The notes below the pieces were generated by a model. The model made no database searches. It was not told the origin of the DNA and was given only the letters and a program-made list of their open reading frames with translations. Of a stretch of 64,000 nt of DNA, positions 29,161-37,990 are shown one piece after another. The stretch's first letter is position 1. The number at the start of each line of letters is the position of its first letter. Origin of the DNA: Runella sp. CRIBMP (GTDB lineage Bacteria; Bacteroidota; Bacteroidia; Cytophagales; Spirosomataceae); NCBI RefSeq assembly GCF_009905605.1, contig NZ_JAAAKZ010000001.1:124001-188000 (forward strand). The letters run 5' to 3'. Position numbers and translations under genes: made by a program.

Positions 29161-29381
29161 AGTGGTAAAGATAAGGATGATGATGCAAATCAAAAACAAC
29201 CCAATGAAGCTTGAAAATAAAGGTGGCAAATGCCCTCAATGACGTGGCGAAAAGGTACATACGACAGGATGAAGTGGGTTTACAGGCCGCCAAATAAATG
29301 GCAAATTCTTTTGTTGTTTTGTGATAACAATTTCGCGTACTTTCAGCGTTAATACGCTTACATTCTAAACCTCTTACCCTA

Positions 29382-32300
29382 ATGCGCTTCCTGTTCAGCA
29401 GTCGCTTTTTTGTCCTCGCTATTCGGGATTTAAAATCCCGAATCAGTTCTGTCACGGATTTTAAATCCGTAACAGCGCAGAAGTTCGTTCGCCTTTCCCT
29501 TTTTACTATCCTTTTTTCCACACTTTTCTTCACACAATGTGGAAAACTCAACGAAATTCGGGTGGTGGGGCGAAATTTTGAGGATGAGATCAATCTGGCG
29601 CAAAATCTGGTTTTTACGTTCAACAAAGACATTGTTCCCGAATCGGAACTGAACAGTTGGGAGTCAACCAAATTTGTGGAATTTATCCCGGCAGTGGCGG
29701 GAAAGTTTAAGTGGACCGCGCCCAACGAACTGATTTTTTCGCCCGCAAGCGGCTTTGAGCCCGCCACCGAATACCGCGCCGAGCTGAGCAAGGAGCTGGC
29801 AAAGAAAACCATTGAAAAACGCTATGATGTATCGGGCGAAGAGATCGAATTTCATACGCCATATCTCCAACTCACCGACGCCGAAACCTACTGGACCAAA
29901 TCGCGCGAAACGGGAAAAGCATTGGCCAAAGCCAAACTGCATTTCAACTACACCGTTACCGGCAGCGAGGTGGGCGGAAAGTTGAAGGTGAAAAGTGAAG
30001 ACAAACCGCTTACTTCTGCCGTTACCCAAAATCAAACGTCGGAGGCCGTTACGGTTTCCTTGACCGATGCCGCCGCCGATAAAAATGAACAACCGCTGGA
30101 AGTGTCGGTCGAAAAGGGCTTGAAAGTGCCCAATACCGCCTATGTCAGTAAAGAAGACATCAAGCTTTCCAGTACAATTCCCTCCGCCACGACCCTCGAA
30201 GTAAAAGAAGTAAAAACGGGTTTTGAGAACAACCGAGGCATGGTGCGCGTCGTGACCACGCAGGAACTCCAAAATGTGGATCTGTCGACCTTTTATACCA
30301 TTCAGCCCGCCGTACAGACCAAGGCCGAACTGACCGAAAACGGGTTTATCATTCGGGGAGATTTTAACGAAACCGACACCTATGTTTTGACCTTGACCGA
30401 CCAAGTGAAAGGCGTTTTGGGGGCGAACTTGGAAGAGGCGGTCAGCAAAGACCTGTTTTTTGGCATGATGCCCGCGAGTATTGCCTTTGTCAATAAAAAA
30501 GCGGTCTATCTTTCGTCCAAAGGGGCACGCAACGTAGGCGTTCAGATCGTAAACGTGCCTAAAGTGCAGGTAAAGATCGCGAAGATATACGAGAACAACA
30601 TTTTACAATACCTCAGAAATAACCGCTACGAAGAGTACGGGTATTTGGGAGGCGACGACAATTGGGGACCTACGGGTGCCTATAATTATCAGGAAGATGA
30701 CAACCAATCGTACAGCGATCTGATCGTCGACAAAACCGTTGAAACCGATAACCTGCCCAAAGTAAAGGGAGTTTCGGCGCTTAATCTGGGCTTGCCGGAC
30801 GCACCCAACGCCTTTCGGGGTATTTATCTGGTGAGCGTGCAGTCGAAAGATGAGCAATACCAACGCGCCAACAAATTGGTGTCATTGTCGGACATTGGCC
30901 TGATCGCGAAGCAGGGCAAGGATGAGTTGTGGGTGTTTGCTAATTCCATCAAAACCGCCGAGCCGCTCGACAAGTTGGAGATCAGCCTTATCTCTTCCAA
31001 TAATCAGACCGTACTGACGGGCAAAACCGACACTAAAGGCGTGGTTAAGTTTGAAAAACTATCGGAAAAAGCCCCTAATTTCTCCATTGCGATGGTCGTG
31101 GCTCACAGCGGTGATGCCCAAAGCCGAGAGGCTGATTTTAATTACCTCCTTCTGGAAGATACGCAGATTGAAACGTCGCGTTTTGAAGTGGAGGGCAAGC
31201 GCGACAATAATTCGGGTTTTGAAGCTTTTATCTACGGCGACCGCGATATTTATCGCCCTGGCGAGACGATTCACTTCAATACCGTGGTGCGTCAACAAAA
31301 CTGGAAAAGTGTGGGGGAGGTACCGCTCAAAATTAAAGTGCTGCTACCCAACGGTAAAGAACTCAAAACTTATCGTGTAACGACCAACGGCGAAGGTGCG
31401 GTGGAAACGTCTTTGGCGCTCGACAAAGCGGCCGTGACGGGTGGCTACAGCGTGGAAGTATACAACGCAAACGAGGTATTGCTGGCTTCTAAAAAGCTCA
31501 ATATTGAGGAATTTATGCCCGACCGCATCAAGGTAGATGCCAAAACCAATCAGGAATTTTACCAAACGGGCCAAACCATTACGCTCAACGCGACGGCGCT
31601 CAACCTGTTTGGCCCGCCCGCGTCGGGGCGTAATTATGAAATGGAGTTTTCGCTCAAGCGCAAAGCCTTTTTTGCGACTAACTATAAAGAGTACATTTTT
31701 GATATGCCCGACAATGCCGTTAAATTTGAAAATGTACTGCGGCAGGGCGTAACCGATGATAATGGATTAGTGAAAGAAGCATTTTCGCTCCCTGTCGAAT
31801 ACAAGGATTTGGGGGTATTGGAAGGAAAGATTTACGTCACGGTTTTTGACGAAACGGGCCGCCCCGTCAATCGCCTCAAGCGCTTTGATGTATTTACGCA
31901 GGAGGTGTTTTATGGCGTAAAAATGGCCGATAACTACGTGGGGCTCAATGCGCCAGTGCCTATTGGGTTGCTGGCGGTTGACAAAGACGGCAAGCCCAAA
32001 TCAACGGCGCAGGCGCAAGTAGAGGTGATTCGCATGGACTACCAGACGGTGGTGGAAAAGCAAAATGATCAATTGCGTTATTCTTCCAAAAAGCGCGAAA
32101 AAGTGGTGTATTCCAACGTCGTGAATTTCAAAAACGGTTTGGCGGAAGTTCGTTACGTACCTACGGTATCGGGCGAGTATGAAGTGCGGATACGGCGTAT
32201 AGGTGGGTCGGTGGGGACACCGACCACGGCAACGGGCTATTCGGTGGTTAACTTTTACGCTTACGGCTGGGGAAGTACTTCGGCCTCGTCGTTTGAAGTG

Positions 32301-34949
32301 AGCAACGAAGGTGAAGTGCTGATGGAATTTGACAAACCAAGTTATAAAGTAGGCGACAAAGCCACGGTTTTGTTCAAAACGCCTTTTGTGGGTAAATTGT
32401 TGGTCACCGTTGAGCGCAATAAAGTACTGGAGCACACCTATTTAACGACCGATAACAAATCTGCCGAATTCAGCTTCTCCGTGGGCAGTGATCATTTGCC
32501 TAATGTCTTTATTTCCGCAACCTTGATTCGACCGTTGGACAACTCCAACCTGCCGCTGACCGTAGCGCACGGGTTTGCTTCGGTCAAGGTCGAAGATGAA
32601 GATACGAAATTGCCTGTAGAGATTGTTGCCGTGGAAAAATCCCGTTCTAAAACCAAGCAAAAGATTCGCATCAAAACGGCCCGCAATGCGCAGGTGACCG
32701 TGGCGGTAGTGGATGAAGGGATTTTGCAAATCAAGAATTTTCAAACGCCAGATATTCATGGGTTCTTTTACCAAAAACGTGCCTTGGAGGTTAGTAGCCA
32801 CGATTTGTACCCATTTCTGTTTCCCGAACTTTCATTGGCTTCCACCAGCAGCGTGGGGGGAGATGGTTATGATTTAGAAAAACGCATCAATCCACTTTCC
32901 AACGGACGGGTCAATTTGGTGGCCTACTGGTCTGGGCAACTGGACGCTGGCATGGACGGGGAAGCTGAATTTGAAGTCGATATTCCACAGTTTTCGGGTG
33001 ACTTACGCATCATGGCCGTAGCCTATAAAGACAATGGTTTTGGTTCGGGCAACAAAAACATGAAAGTGGCAGACCCAATCGTAATCAGCACTGCTTTGCC
33101 GCGCTTCCTGAGCCCCGATGATGAACTGATTGTACCCGTCAATGTAACCAACACCGAAAAAACGGCTGCCAACGTGCAGGTAAGCCTGAGTGTGAACGGT
33201 CAGCTTCAGAATCTGCAGGCCAAAAGCCAAACCCTGAGCATTGCACCCGAAAAAGAAAGTCGTACTGCATTTGTGGTAAAAGCGGCACAGGCAATGGGCA
33301 CGGGTAGTGTGACTGTGACGGTCAATAACGGCAAAGAAAAGTTTGTCGAAAAAACGGAATTGACGATACGTCCGGCCACTTCCCTGTTGAAAACATCACA
33401 ATCCGGCGTGATAGCCGGCGGAAGCGCCGGGACGGTTGATCTCAGCGGCAACGGTTTTATTCCGTCTACCGTAAGCAGTAAATTGGTGGTAAGCCGCTCG
33501 CCGATGGTGCAGTATGCCAAAGCCCTGGATTATCTCTTGGGCTATCCGCACGGGTGCATCGAGCAGACGATCTCCAAAGCATTTCCGCAGTTGTATTTTG
33601 CCGACATCGCCAAGTCGATTGCGCCAAAGACCTACGTGGTTAAAAGCGGAGAGAGTGATTTTAATCCCACTTTCAACGTACAGGCGGCCATTCAAAAAAT
33701 AGAAAGTATGCAGTTGCCGAGCGGTGCAGTGAGCTACTGGCCCGCCGGTACCGAAGAGTCTGCTTGGGGAACGGCTTACGCTACTCATTTCCTCATTGAA
33801 GCCCAACGGGCTGGATTTGAAATCAACCAATCGGCTTTGGGGCGCATGTTGGATTATTTGACCGTTAAAACGGGCTCACCTGCTACCGAGTATGATTACA
33901 CCTACGACGAAGCAAGCGGCTACACGCAGGTAACAATTGCGAGCCGTTCGTCGCTGTACTCGCTGTATGCCTTGGCGATAGGCGGAAAAGCCAATCGCGC
34001 CTCGATGAATTATTACAAACAAAATCAACAGTTGTTGACATCAGATACGCGCTATCTGCTGGCGGCGGCTTTTAAGCAAATTGGGGATGAGCGCAGTTAT
34101 GTTGCTTTGTTGCCAACTGCTTTGGCCGAAACCCGCTCTGCGCGCCAACTGAGCGGCAGTTTTGCGTCGCCTATTCGGAATATAGCACTGACGCTGAATA
34201 CATTAATTGAAACCGATCCGAGTAACCTGCAAATTCCAACCTTGGCGCGTCGCCTGTCGCAGGCGCTCAATTCGACCGCATACTTAAATACGCAAGAGGC
34301 TGCGTTCTCGTTTTTGGCATTAGGCAAATTGGCTAAGAAAAATGCTGGTTCGACGGTAACGGCTAAGTTGGCAGTAGGCAGTAAGCAGTTGGCGGCATTT
34401 GATGGGAAAGATTTGGTATTACAATCACAAATTGCAAACCGTAAATTACAAATTACAGCTTCTGGCAAAGGTTCTCTTTACTGGTTTGCGCAAAGCGAAG
34501 GACTGAGCGCCTCGGGTGCGTATGTAGAAGAGGATGCTGGTCTGCGGGTACGCAAGCAGTTTTTGAGTCGTAACGGCCAGCCATTGAGTACCTTCCGTCA
34601 AAATGATTTAGTGGTGGTGAAAATCACGCTGACGAGTACCGATGGCTCGCCCGTGGAAAATGTGGTGGTCACGGACCTGCTTCCCGCAGCCTTTGAAATT
34701 GAAAACCCGCGCCTGACCGAGCCGCGCGACATGCCGTGGATTAAAGCACCAAGCATCCCAAATCATTTCGATATTCGCGACGACCGCATCAATTATTATA
34801 CTACTGCCGATAACGCGCCGAAGACGTTTTATTACATGGTGCGGGTAATTACCAAAGGAACGTTCACACTCGGCCCAGTTTCGGCCGATGCGATGTATTC
34901 GGGCGATTTCAGAAGTTATTCAGGAGGTGGAAAAGTCAAAGTAGATTGA
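29382..34949 (+). CDS. Bacterial alpha-2-macroglobulin lipoprotein
   Basis: An 1855-residue protease-trapping protein expected at the periplasmic face of a membrane. The lipobox cysteine is residue 53 (STLFFTQCGK). Domains in order: several macroglobulin-type beta domains; YGDRDIYRPGETIHF (MG3/4 region) near 617; the bait/ANA region with KQKIRIKTARNAQVTVAVVD; the alpha-2-macroglobulin domain VAYWSGQLDAGMDGEAEFEV; the thioester motif CIEQ at 1392-1395 in YPHGCIEQTISK; the helical thioester domain; and a C-terminal beta domain. The thioester is intact. The first 31 codons after the start include a palindromic repeat (29421-29475) that must be translated, because no other start codon lies before the lipobox. 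The penicillin-binding protein 1C gene often paired with this family is absent from the window. Confidence 0.93.
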   Translation: MRFLFSSRFFVLAIRDLKSRISSVTDFKSVTAQKFVRLSLFTILFSTLFFTQCGKLNEIRVVGRNFEDEINLAQNLVFTFNKDIVPESELNSWESTKFVEFIPAVAGKFKWTAPNELIFSPASGFEPATEYRAELSKELAKKTIEKRYDVSGEEIEFHTPYLQLTDAETYWTKSRETGKALAKAKLHFNYTVTGSEVGGKLKVKSEDKPLTSAVTQNQTSEAVTVSLTDAAADKNEQPLEVSVEKGLKVPNTAYVSKEDIKLSSTIPSATTLEVKEVKTGFENNRGMVRVVTTQELQNVDLSTFYTIQPAVQTKAELTENGFIIRGDFNETDTYVLTLTDQVKGVLGANLEEAVSKDLFFGMMPASIAFVNKKAVYLSSKGARNVGVQIVNVPKVQVKIAKIYENNILQYLRNNRYEEYGYLGGDDNWGPTGAYNYQEDDNQSYSDLIVDKTVETDNLPKVKGVSALNLGLPDAPNAFRGIYLVSVQSKDEQYQRANKLVSLSDIGLIAKQGKDELWVFANSIKTAEPLDKLEISLISSNNQTVLTGKTDTKGVVKFEKLSEKAPNFSIAMVVAHSGDAQSREADFNYLLLEDTQIETSRFEVEGKRDNNSGFEAFIYGDRDIYRPGETIHFNTVVRQQNWKSVGEVPLKIKVLLPNGKELKTYRVTTNGEGAVETSLALDKAAVTGGYSVEVYNANEVLLASKKLNIEEFMPDRIKVDAKTNQEFYQTGQTITLNATALNLFGPPASGRNYEMEFSLKRKAFFATNYKEYIFDMPDNAVKFENVLRQGVTDDNGLVKEAFSLPVEYKDLGVLEGKIYVTVFDETGRPVNRLKRFDVFTQEVFYGVKMADNYVGLNAPVPIGLLAVDKDGKPKSTAQAQVEVIRMDYQTVVEKQNDQLRYSSKKREKVVYSNVVNFKNGLAEVRYVPTVSGEYEVRIRRIGGSVGTPTTATGYSVVNFYAYGWGSTSASSFEVSNEGEVLMEFDKPSYKVGDKATVLFKTPFVGKLLVTVERNKVLEHTYLTTDNKSAEFSFSVGSDHLPNVFISATLIRPLDNSNLPLTVAHGFASVKVEDEDTKLPVEIVAVEKSRSKTKQKIRIKTARNAQVTVAVVDEGILQIKNFQTPDIHGFFYQKRALEVSSHDLYPFLFPELSLASTSSVGGDGYDLEKRINPLSNGRVNLVAYWSGQLDAGMDGEAEFEVDIPQFSGDLRIMAVAYKDNGFGSGNKNMKVADPIVISTALPRFLSPDDELIVPVNVTNTEKTAANVQVSLSVNGQLQNLQAKSQTLSIAPEKESRTAFVVKAAQAMGTGSVTVTVNNGKEKFVEKTELTIRPATSLLKTSQSGVIAGGSAGTVDLSGNGFIPSTVSSKLVVSRSPMVQYAKALDYLLGYPHGCIEQTISKAFPQLYFADIAKSIAPKTYVVKSGESDFNPTFNVQAAIQKIESMQLPSGAVSYWPAGTEESAWGTAYATHFLIEAQRAGFEINQSALGRMLDYLTVKTGSPATEYDYTYDEASGYTQVTIASRSSLYSLYALAIGGKANRASMNYYKQNQQLLTSDTRYLLAAAFKQIGDERSYVALLPTALAETRSARQLSGSFASPIRNIALTLNTLIETDPSNLQIPTLARRLSQALNSTAYLNTQEAAFSFLALGKLAKKNAGSTVTAKLAVGSKQLAAFDGKDLVLQSQIANRKLQITASGKGSLYWFAQSEGLSASGAYVEEDAGLRVRKQFLSRNGQPLSTFRQNDLVVVKITLTSTDGSPVENVVVTDLLPAAFEIENPRLTEPRDMPWIKAPSIPNHFDIRDDRINYYTTADNAPKTFYYMVRVITKGTFTLGPVSADAMYSGDFRSYSGGGKVKVD
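29421..29475. repeat. Double palindromic element inside the coding start of the alpha-2-macroglobulin gene
   Basis: Two related inverted repeats lie end to end. The first (29421-29443) has arms ATTCGGGATTT and AAATCCCGAAT around a single A. The second (29449-29475) has arms CTGTCACGGATTT and AAATCCGTAACAG around a single T, with one mismatch. Both share the core GGATTTNAAATCC. The element is in frame and encodes residues 14-31, giving the repeated peptide DLKS / DFKS. This is what a mobile palindromic element inserted in a gene would look like. Confidence 0.8.
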
Positions 34950-34955
34950 GGTTAC

Positions 34956-34985
34956 TTTCGGGACGTCATTAGGGCGTCCCGAAAA
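34956..34985. repeat. Hairpin between alpha-2-macroglobulin and M28 genes
   Basis: TTTCGGGACG pairs with CGTCCCGAAA around TCATTAGGG. It is followed by A-rich, not T-rich, sequence, so terminator function is plausible from position between convergent genes but not well supported. Confidence 0.45.
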
Positions 34986-34994
34986 TAAATGATG

Positions 34995-36464
34995 TTAATT
35001 ATCGTTCCATTTCCAGTCTTTTCCCAAAATCAATTCTTTTTTAAGGCCTTGAGCTACGAGCAAATCGCGGGTTTTATTGCTGTCCAATTTTTTGGCAGGA
35101 AGCGCATCGGCGTTGGCAAGTGCGTAGAGCAACATGGCCGAAAAACGCACACCATTGGTCATTTCTTCTCGATTGACAAGGTTGAAGTTGTCGCAGTCGG
35201 CGTGGTAGCAGCCGAAAACATTAGGCGCTAAACGACCCGCAGGTGCGCCCGTTGGAATGCCCTCCAGCATGAAAGGCTGGTGGTCTGAATGCAGTGCCGC
35301 ACGACTGCCGACCAAGTTGGCAAAGTTTGCGTCTACTTTCTTTATTTGTTCGCCAACGGCCTGAAAAAAAGGAACTAGCTCATCGCGGCCACCTACGTTC
35401 ATGCCCTGTACATTGTTAGTCATGTCGAGGTTCATCATGAATTTTACCTTGTCAATCTGCTTATTTTTTACGAGTTCTTTCACCACCTGACGCGAGCCCA
35501 ATAATCCTTGCTCTTCACCCATGAAAAGTACAAAATCAATGGTTCGTTTTGGCTTTAATTTAAGGGCTTTAAAGGCACGGGCTATGTCCATAATCGTAAA
35601 GGAACCGAGGCCATTATCGGTGGCACCCGTGGCCAAATCCCACGAATCCAGATGTCCTCCGATGATGATACGCTCGTCGGTTTTTCCAGGCAAAGTAGCA
35701 ATGATGTTGCGGGCTTTGATTTTTTTACTGACGTTGCGCATATCCACAATGGCGTGCAAATCCGTGTCTACTTTTATCCAATTTCTAATTTCTTCACCGC
35801 TTTCTTTAGAAATATTCACGGCAGGAATGGAAATCAGCGAGCCAGTCACGGAGGCGGTTCCCGTTAGGAGTACATTGCCTGGCACTTGATTGACCGTAAT
35901 AATCGCCGTAGCGCCGTATTGAATGGCCAAGGCCGTTTTTTCGGAGCGGTGAAGATTCTTTTGACCGGGTTTTCCGTTGACCAAGCCGATGTTTGCCATC
36001 GCGATATTGCCTTTAATCTGCTCTCTTACCGCCTCAAAGTCTTCTTCTAAGCCGTTGCCAACATCAACAATGGCACCATTGACCCGCGCCTGCACGGGCG
36101 AGTGCGCCAAGGCCACGACGGGTACACTCCGAAAATTATCGCTTTTATTGGGGACAACTTCGAGCGTAACGGTGTCGCGCATCCATGATTCAACTTCAAA
36201 CGGTTGGTATTTTACATCCGTATAACCGTACTTTTTGAATAAATTAAAAGCATATTGTTCTGCTTTGGCACCGTTGACACTGCCCGTTAGTCGGTGGCCG
36301 ATAGTAGATACCGCATGGCCTAAAGTTTCGTACGCTCGGCTGTTTTTAAGGATATCTTCGTTGATTTTTTGGAAGGAAGAAACGAATTCATTGTCGCCTC
36401 GGAAAGCCAACAAAGCGACCAACAAAAGGCTTACTGAAGAAGCAGATAAAACTTGACGATACAT
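34995..36464 (-). CDS. M28 family metallopeptidase with PA domain (carboxypeptidase Q-like)
   Basis: A 489-residue exported zinc peptidase that removes single amino acids from peptides. The signal peptide (SSVSLLLVALLAF) is followed by the protease-associated insert (about 120-240, with VVALAHSPVQARVNGAIV). The catalytic domain has all ligands: His271 and Asp283 in GGHLDSWDLATGATDNGLG, Glu317/318 in FMGEEQG, Asp347 in NLDMTNN, and a late histidine in GCYHADCDNF. The ATG at 36462-36464 is taken as start because it leads directly into the signal peptide. It converges on the alpha-2-macroglobulin gene. Confidence 0.93.
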   Translation of the reverse strand: MYRQVLSASSVSLLLVALLAFRGDNEFVSSFQKINEDILKNSRAYETLGHAVSTIGHRLTGSVNGAKAEQYAFNLFKKYGYTDVKYQPFEVESWMRDTVTLEVVPNKSDNFRSVPVVALAHSPVQARVNGAIVDVGNGLEEDFEAVREQIKGNIAMANIGLVNGKPGQKNLHRSEKTALAIQYGATAIITVNQVPGNVLLTGTASVTGSLISIPAVNISKESGEEIRNWIKVDTDLHAIVDMRNVSKKIKARNIIATLPGKTDERIIIGGHLDSWDLATGATDNGLGSFTIMDIARAFKALKLKPKRTIDFVLFMGEEQGLLGSRQVVKELVKNKQIDKVKFMMNLDMTNNVQGMNVGGRDELVPFFQAVGEQIKKVDANFANLVGSRAALHSDHQPFMLEGIPTGAPAGRLAPNVFGCYHADCDNFNLVNREEMTNGVRFSAMLLYALANADALPAKKLDSNKTRDLLVAQGLKKELILGKDWKWNDN

Positions 36465-36551
36465 ACGGGGTTGTGGAAGCGTTAAGAACTTATAAAAATA
36501 CAAAAAAGCAGACATTATCGTTTCTTCGCGCCAAAAGTAATTATCAAACGG

Positions 36552-37835
36552 TTAGGTATGTCGTAAAAGGGATGTGCCAATCGTGCAATTTAGACACTGT
36601 TTGGGCTGGCAAAAATGCGTGTAAAGTTCAATAACACTTTGAGAATCAAATGCCGTCTTCTTGGTTTGTTTCAACGCGGTCCAGATCTCTGTTATGTGGT
36701 TTTTTTCGGTAGGGAGTTGTTCTAAAAAGTCCATCGCTTTATCCAGAAAAACACGATTGTCGCGGGCTTCCGAATAAGCCACTAAAAGTGGAATGACAGT
36801 ATTAATGACGATATTTTCAACCGATGATTTGCCCAATAGGGCTACTTTTGCCGACGCCTCTTTCTGAAACAAATAATGTTTTTGCCAATAAGCCGATTGC
36901 TCAACGCGTAGCAACCGACTCAATTGTTCAACGTTTTCGGCATGAATGAACAACGAAAAAAAGCTTGTTTGCTGCTGAATCAGGGTGGCCAATTGTGCAA
37001 GGCGCACCGTTGGAAAATTGGCGGGACGCAGACGTAAAAATTTCCATTCGTGCAGGCGGAGTTGGTGAGAATTCAGGCCATACTTGGCCGCTAAAAAAGT
37101 ATATTCACGCTCTAGCGTAAGGGAATAATCGTCAGAATTTTGCGCGTTGGTAAGCAACCCCGATTGGCCCAATAGCATCGCTTCCAGTTGGGTACGATTG
37201 TCGCGGTGCTTTTGCAAGACTTTGAGGGGGAGTCCCTGCGCCAATCTAAGCATCGGTTCGGCGTTGATTTTAAAGCCAAAGTTTTGGGCCAACAACTGAT
37301 AGGTTGTTTCTTCCCAATCTTGCTGATTTCGCACCAGCATTTCATGCACAGTGGCCGCCTTGCGTTGGAGGCGTTGCAGGAGTGCGCGGTCGAGCATGGA
37401 GCGTTTTTGGAGTTCGGGTACGTGTTCAAATTGACCGGCGCACGGAATCACCTCGTGGTTATCGATGAGCGAATGGTGTTTTTGAAGTAACACCAAGGAT
37501 GTCAGCGGTTTGAGCGCGAGTGTAGGCACCAACGAGCCATCGGGGCGGGCAATGACGGCGTCGTTTTCCCAGACCACGTGCAGGATGACGCTGTCGTAGG
37601 TGCGGTCGTGCGTGTGGGTATGTCGGTGCCAATCGGAGCTTCGTAGGTGCATTTCTATGTTGCCCACCCATTCCAATCCGTCGATGAGCACCCGTCCATT
37701 CAGAAAATCGGGCCCTGCATTGGTATTGCGCAGCCCCACGGCCAAAATCTGAAGCGCCTCACCCGTAACGGTTTGCAGGTTGTTTTTTTGGAAATACTGA
37801 AATTGCCACAGGAAATACAGAAAATCTTCAGACAT
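36552..37835 (-). CDS. DUF2851 family protein
   Basis: A 427-residue protein without a signal peptide. Its N-terminal half, SEDFLYFLWQFQYF, GLRNTNAGPDFLNGRV, WVGNIEMHLRSSDWHRH and YDSVILHVVWENDA, is the hallmark of DUF2851, widespread in Bacteroidota and of unknown function. The conserved histidines and the WENDA pattern hint at an enzyme fold but nothing firm can be said. A C-terminal motif CxxC-like FCQPKQCLNCTIG may bind metal. The M28 gene starts 87 bp downstream on the same strand; promoter sharing is possible. Confidence 0.85.
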   Translation of the reverse strand: MSEDFLYFLWQFQYFQKNNLQTVTGEALQILAVGLRNTNAGPDFLNGRVLIDGLEWVGNIEMHLRSSDWHRHTHTHDRTYDSVILHVVWENDAVIARPDGSLVPTLALKPLTSLVLLQKHHSLIDNHEVIPCAGQFEHVPELQKRSMLDRALLQRLQRKAATVHEMLVRNQQDWEETTYQLLAQNFGFKINAEPMLRLAQGLPLKVLQKHRDNRTQLEAMLLGQSGLLTNAQNSDDYSLTLEREYTFLAAKYGLNSHQLRLHEWKFLRLRPANFPTVRLAQLATLIQQQTSFFSLFIHAENVEQLSRLLRVEQSAYWQKHYLFQKEASAKVALLGKSSVENIVINTVIPLLVAYSEARDNRVFLDKAMDFLEQLPTEKNHITEIWTALKQTKKTAFDSQSVIELYTHFCQPKQCLNCTIGTSLLRHT

Positions 37836-37990
37836 GGGCGTTGATTCAAAATAAAAAGGTCTTAAATTGAGTTATATTAAATGGTTTATTTTCTTCAAAT
37901 TACGTTGTGTTTATGGGCATGTGCATGTCTACATAGTGGAGCCAAGTGATTTCAATAATACCCCTAAGAGTTTGTTTTAAAAACCTGTCT

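Noticed and set aside
29161-29229. Longer N-terminus of the LytS kinase from a TTG
   Set aside because: It would add an extra hydrophobic stretch starting from a weak codon; the ATG at 29160 leads straight into the first helix.
29075-29812. Long minus-strand open frame over the start of the alpha-2-macroglobulin gene
   Set aside because: It crosses two real genes, lacks domain features, and its middle is simply the palindrome read on the other strand.
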